Below, piece after piece: positions 61,504 through 64,000 of a stretch of DNA of 64,000 bases. Below the pieces are notes generated by a model. It saw only the letters and a list, made by a program, of their open reading frames with translations, made no database searches and had not been told where the DNA came from. The stretch spans positions 1 through 64,000 of the forward strand of contig JAVXCQ010000004.1 of assembly GCA_036659415.1 (NCBI GenBank), in the 5' to 3' direction. Each line of letters starts with the position of its first letter. Positions within the stretch are counted from its first letter, which is position 1. The translations under genes were made by a program, and so were the position numbers. Origin of the DNA: JAVXCQ01 sp036659415 (GTDB lineage Bacteria > Bacillota > Negativicutes > Acidaminococcales > Acidaminococcaceae).

Positions 61504-62497
61504 GCTAGTACGACAACTGATTTTATTACTGCTGGTAGTAGTGCTGATTTCTGTTGGCGTAATTTATTTTACTTTTGACATACGGGCATTAGAATACTTA
61601 ACCATGTTTAAGCCATGGTCTATTTTGGGTGCTTTAGGCGTCTTAGCCCTGGGACTATTTTTTGACGGGACGCGCCTAATGCAATTGACGCGGGTAGCAG
61701 GGGAAGAATTGTCTATTCGTGAAGCGGTGAATGTGGTACTAAGTAACTATTTTTTGGCCTTGGTGACTCCGGGTGCCAGTGGCGGCGCTATCGCCCAGAT
61801 TATGTTTATGAAACGAGCCGGTATCCCTGTTGCCAAAGCAACTGCGGTGGTATTAGTGCGTACTTTGATGTCGATTATGTTTTTGATTTTTTTAGTACCG
61901 CTAGTTTTACATTCTGACCATAATTTGGTCAAGTGGATGCCAACGAGTGTGATTACCTTGGTTTCGCTGGTGTTTATTTCCTTACCAATCGTGGCAATTT
62001 TTTTAATGCGGACACGCTATCCTGAATATTGGCTAGTTTCTTTAACAGCCAAATGTTCACGACCTTTGCAACGCAATTGTTTTGGTTGGTACAAAGAATT
62101 TAAAAAAGCCTCATTTTTAATGGGTAAAAACCCAGTTAGTGTGTTTAGAGCATTTGTTGAATCAGGGGTTAGTTTATTGGCACTTTATTCAGTCGTGCCG
62201 GTCTTTTTTAAAGGCTTTGGGTTGGAGGTTCCCTATTTTTTAACGATGGGGCGGATGGTTTTACTGAATTTGGTTTTATATTTTTCACCTACTCCCGGCG
62301 GCTCCGGCATTGCTGAGGGCGGGTTTGTAGTTTTATTTACACCCTTGTTACCCAGTGGTATTGTAGGCGTCATGGCTGTTTTGTGGCGTTTGTTTTGTGA
62401 ATATATTCCGTTCCTTTTGGGCGGTGTGGTTACAGTAAGAGCTTTTGGGGCCAATGTGTTATCCAAGATTACTTTACGGAAGAAGGACGTAGTATGA
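61493..62497 (+). CDS. UPF0104 / LPG-synthase-type membrane protein
   Basis: 334-residue integral membrane protein with about eight hydrophobic segments, matching the transmembrane domain of lysylphosphatidylglycerol synthases (UPF0104, AglD-like) without the aminoacyl-transferase part. The conserved LVTPGASGGAIAQIMFMKRAG (about 85-105) and FSPTPGGSGIAEGG (about 263) loops are present. ATG 61493 was chosen within the 11-base overlap with the YdjC gene. Stand-alone members are thought to move or modify lipids; no substrate can be assigned. The stop overlaps the epimerase start by 4 bases. Confidence 0.85.
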   Translation: MQNKLVRQLILLLLVVVLISVGVIYFTFDIRALEYLTMFKPWSILGALGVLALGLFFDGTRLMQLTRVAGEELSIREAVNVVLSNYFLALVTPGASGGAIAQIMFMKRAGIPVAKATAVVLVRTLMSIMFLIFLVPLVLHSDHNLVKWMPTSVITLVSLVFISLPIVAIFLMRTRYPEYWLVSLTAKCSRPLQRNCFGWYKEFKKASFLMGKNPVSVFRAFVESGVSLLALYSVVPVFFKGFGLEVPYFLTMGRMVLLNLVLYFSPTPGGSGIAEGGFVVLFTPLLPSGIVGVMAVLWRLFCEYIPFLLGGVVTVRAFGANVLSKITLRKKDVV

Positions 62498-63414
62498 ATA
62501 TTTTAGTGACTGGGGGAGCTGGTTTTATCGGTTCCCATCTTTTAGAATTGTTGACCACCAACAAGCAAGACCATATTACGGTGGTTGATAATTTGAGTAG
62601 CGGCAGTATTAATAATATTCCGCCTGGGGTGAAATTTTTACAGCTAGACATTAGAGAGGCTGCACTACGAGAAGTTTTTGCCAACGGCAAGTTTGAGGCA
62701 GTGGTGCATTTGGCGGCACAAACTATGGTGCCTTTTTCAATAGAGCATCCGGATATTGATGCCGATATTAACGTGCAGGGTTTACTTAATGTATTGGAGG
62801 CCTGTCGCCAATACAAGGTAAAAAACTTTTTATTTGCTTCTAGTGCGGCTGTTTATGGTGATAATGAACAAGTTCCACTCTTAGAGGAAAGTGACACGCA
62901 ACCAACGTCTTTTTACGGTATTAGCAAAATGGTAGCGGAACATTATTTGCGCGTTTACCACAAGCTGTGTGGCCTAAATGCTACTGTTTTTCGGTTTGCC
63001 AATGTTTACGGTGAGCGCCAAGGCAACGGCGGCGAAGGCGGCGTTGTGAGCATTTTTGGTAAATTACTGGCGGCGGGCAAAGGACTGAACGTTTACGGCG
63101 ATGGTGAGCAAACGAGAGATTTTGTTTATGCTGGTGATGTGGCTAGGGCTTTAGCGGCCGGTCTTCATAGCAACGGTTACCAAATTATTAATGTTGCAAC
63201 TAATGTGGAAGTCAGCGTGAATGAACTCTTAGCTACTTTTGAGCAAGTGGTAGGTAGAAAACTACCTGTTAGTTATGAGCCGATTCGCACGGGTGATATT
63301 TATCGTTCTTGCTTAGATAATCATAAATTAAAAAGGTTACTTGGGGTAACACCAGTGACTACTTTGCCAGTAGGCATTAGCAAAACTTATCAATATTTTA
63401 TTAATGCTCATTAA
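62494..63414 (+). CDS. NAD-dependent nucleotide-sugar epimerase/dehydratase
   Basis: Extended short-chain dehydrogenase of the GalE/WbpP group, 306 residues. It has the Rossmann motif VTGGAGFIGSHLLE (about 5), VVDNLSSG, HLAAQTMVPFSIEHP (about 75), SSAAVYGD, the catalytic YGISKMVAE (about 149) and RFANVYGERQ. It probably epimerises a UDP-sugar; the sugar cannot be told from these motifs. The start overlaps the preceding stop (ATGA), so it is co-translated with the membrane protein, and the ArnT-like gene follows after 14 bases. Confidence 0.9.
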   Translation: MNILVTGGAGFIGSHLLELLTTNKQDHITVVDNLSSGSINNIPPGVKFLQLDIREAALREVFANGKFEAVVHLAAQTMVPFSIEHPDIDADINVQGLLNVLEACRQYKVKNFLFASSAAVYGDNEQVPLLEESDTQPTSFYGISKMVAEHYLRVYHKLCGLNATVFRFANVYGERQGNGGEGGVVSIFGKLLAAGKGLNVYGDGEQTRDFVYAGDVARALAAGLHSNGYQIINVATNVEVSVNELLATFEQVVGRKLPVSYEPIRTGDIYRSCLDNHKLKRLLGVTPVTTLPVGISKTYQYFINAH

Positions 63415-63428
63415 GGGGGTATAGATGG

Positions 63429-64000
63429 GTGGACAGAAGATTTAGCGTTTTAATCCTCTTGGTGATTGTTGCAGTTAATATTTTTTGGGGTATAGGCGGG
63501 ACACCACTGCTAGACCCTGATGAACCGGTATATGCTGAAACAGCCAGAGAGATGATTGTTTTTAAGGATTATTTATCGCCAAGGATTTATAATGATTTTT
63601 GGTATGATAAGCCGCCAATGTATTACTGGTTGGTAGCCGGAACCTTTAATGCCTTTGGTGTCAGTGATTTTGGGGCACGACTGCCGTCGGCCGTCATGGG
63701 CATCTTAACCGTGTGCTTAGTTTATTTGTTGGTGAAAAGACTCTTTGATGCGGATACAGGGTTTTGGTCAGCAATTATTTTGGGTACCTGTGTGGAATTT
63801 TTCTATTTGGGCAAGGCCGCTGTAACTGATATGACACTCCTGTTTTTTATGACAGGGGCACTGTTGTGTTTTTTGGATCGTCACTATTGGCTCATGTATG
63901 TCTTTATGGCTTTGGGGACGCTCACTAAAGGACCCATCGGCCTAGTTTTTCCAGTGCTCATTATAGGGTTATATTTGTTGGTGAGCGCCCAATGGTCTTT
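63429..64000 (+). CDS. GT39/ArnT-like glycosyltransferase (5' part, runs off the window)
   Basis: The frame is open from GTG 63429 (AAGGGGG about 10 bases upstream) to the window end, at least 190 residues. It has a membrane segment (about 5-22), then the loop GGTPLLDPDEPVYAETAREM with the acidic catalytic residues of the PMT/ArnT family. YDKPPMYYWL (about 58) and GARLPSAVMG follow, then further hydrophobic helices. ArnT-type enzymes transfer a sugar from undecaprenyl phosphate to lipid A or other envelope acceptors in the periplasm. The nearby ATG at 63425 is out of frame and hits a stop after six codons. Acceptor and donor are inferred only at family level. Confidence 0.88.
   Translation, partial: MDRRFSVLILLVIVAVNIFWGIGGTPLLDPDEPVYAETAREMIVFKDYLSPRIYNDFWYDKPPMYYWLVAGTFNAFGVSDFGARLPSAVMGILTVCLVYLLVKRLFDADTGFWSAIILGTCVEFFYLGKAAVTDMTLLFFMTGALLCFLDRHYWLMYVFMALGTLTKGPIGLVFPVLIIGLYLLVSAQWS

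Noticed and set aside
63425..63445. ATG 63425 as start of the last gene
   Set aside because: That frame stops after six codons; the long open frame with GT39 motifs starts at GTG 63429.
1..64000. Prophage, insertion sequence, tRNA or rRNA genes
   Set aside because: I looked for transposase or integrase motifs, terminal repeats, tRNA TTCGA arms and rRNA stretches and found none that I could support; nearly every base is accounted for by genes, riboswitches or short intergenic regions.

Overview
The window (64 kb, one 100-N gap) looks like the chromosome of a diderm Firmicute, most likely a Negativicute. The evidence is a mix of signals. The gene order remA-gmk-rpoZ-coaBC ... priA-def-fmt-rsmB-rlmN-prpC-prkC-rsgA-rpe is typical of Firmicutes. 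There are SAM-I and FMN riboswitches with attenuator hairpins, a Gram-positive type LexA box in the recA promoter, RqcH, RNase Y and RNase HIII. Alongside these sit outer-membrane hallmarks: a secretin, an RND efflux pump with its periplasmic adaptor, and an ArnT-like glycosyltransferase. I see no rRNA, tRNA, transposase, integrase, CRISPR array or prophage gene. The N gap suggests a scaffolded draft or metagenome assembly.

Layout. 1-4.7 kb: ilvD (minus), fabK (plus), rqcH (minus). 4.9-21.8 kb: a long plus-strand housekeeping run covering an unknown secreted protein, yicC, remA, gmk, rpoZ, coaBC, then SAM riboswitch-metK, priA, def, fmt, a DUF116 protein, rsmB, rlmN, the phosphatase/PASTA-kinase pair, rsgA and rpe, with several 4-bp stop/start overlaps. 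21.8-26.4 kb: FMN riboswitch-ribD-ribE-ribBA-ribH, then hslO. 26.4-29.6 kb: SOS-type promoter-recA-recX, then rny, whose only plausible start is a non-canonical ATT. 29.7-40.5 kb: a zinc-ribbon protein, rpmB (minus), recG, a VTT-domain membrane protein, an EF-G paralogue, a CBS protein, transketolase, and thiD-thiM-thiE (thiE also appears to lack a canonical start).

40.6-53.1 kb is a type IV pilus locus. A secretin and a PilP/GspC-like protein read leftward; pilB-pilT-pilC, five tandem pilins, pilD and pilM-pilN-pilO read rightward. The two arms share a compact divergent promoter containing a 16-bp perfect palindrome. The five pilin genes share nearly identical 5' halves in DNA and diverge at the 3' end; several have their own promoter, structured leader or terminator, so this is a candidate variable pilin array.

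53.2-57.5 kb: RND adaptor and pump. 57.6-59.6 kb: larB-larC for the nickel-pincer cofactor, with the assembly gap in a His-rich stretch of larC. 59.6-64 kb: rnhC, then a YdjC-type deacetylase, a UPF0104/LPG-synthase-like membrane protein, a nucleotide-sugar epimerase and the start of a GT39/ArnT-like glycosyltransferase. These last four overlap or abut and may form an envelope glycolipid modification cassette.

The points most worth a second look are the ATT start and leader hairpin of rny, the ACG start of thiE, the pilin array with its leader RNAs, the EF-G paralogue whose P-loop lysine is replaced by threonine, and the palindromic divergent pilus promoter.
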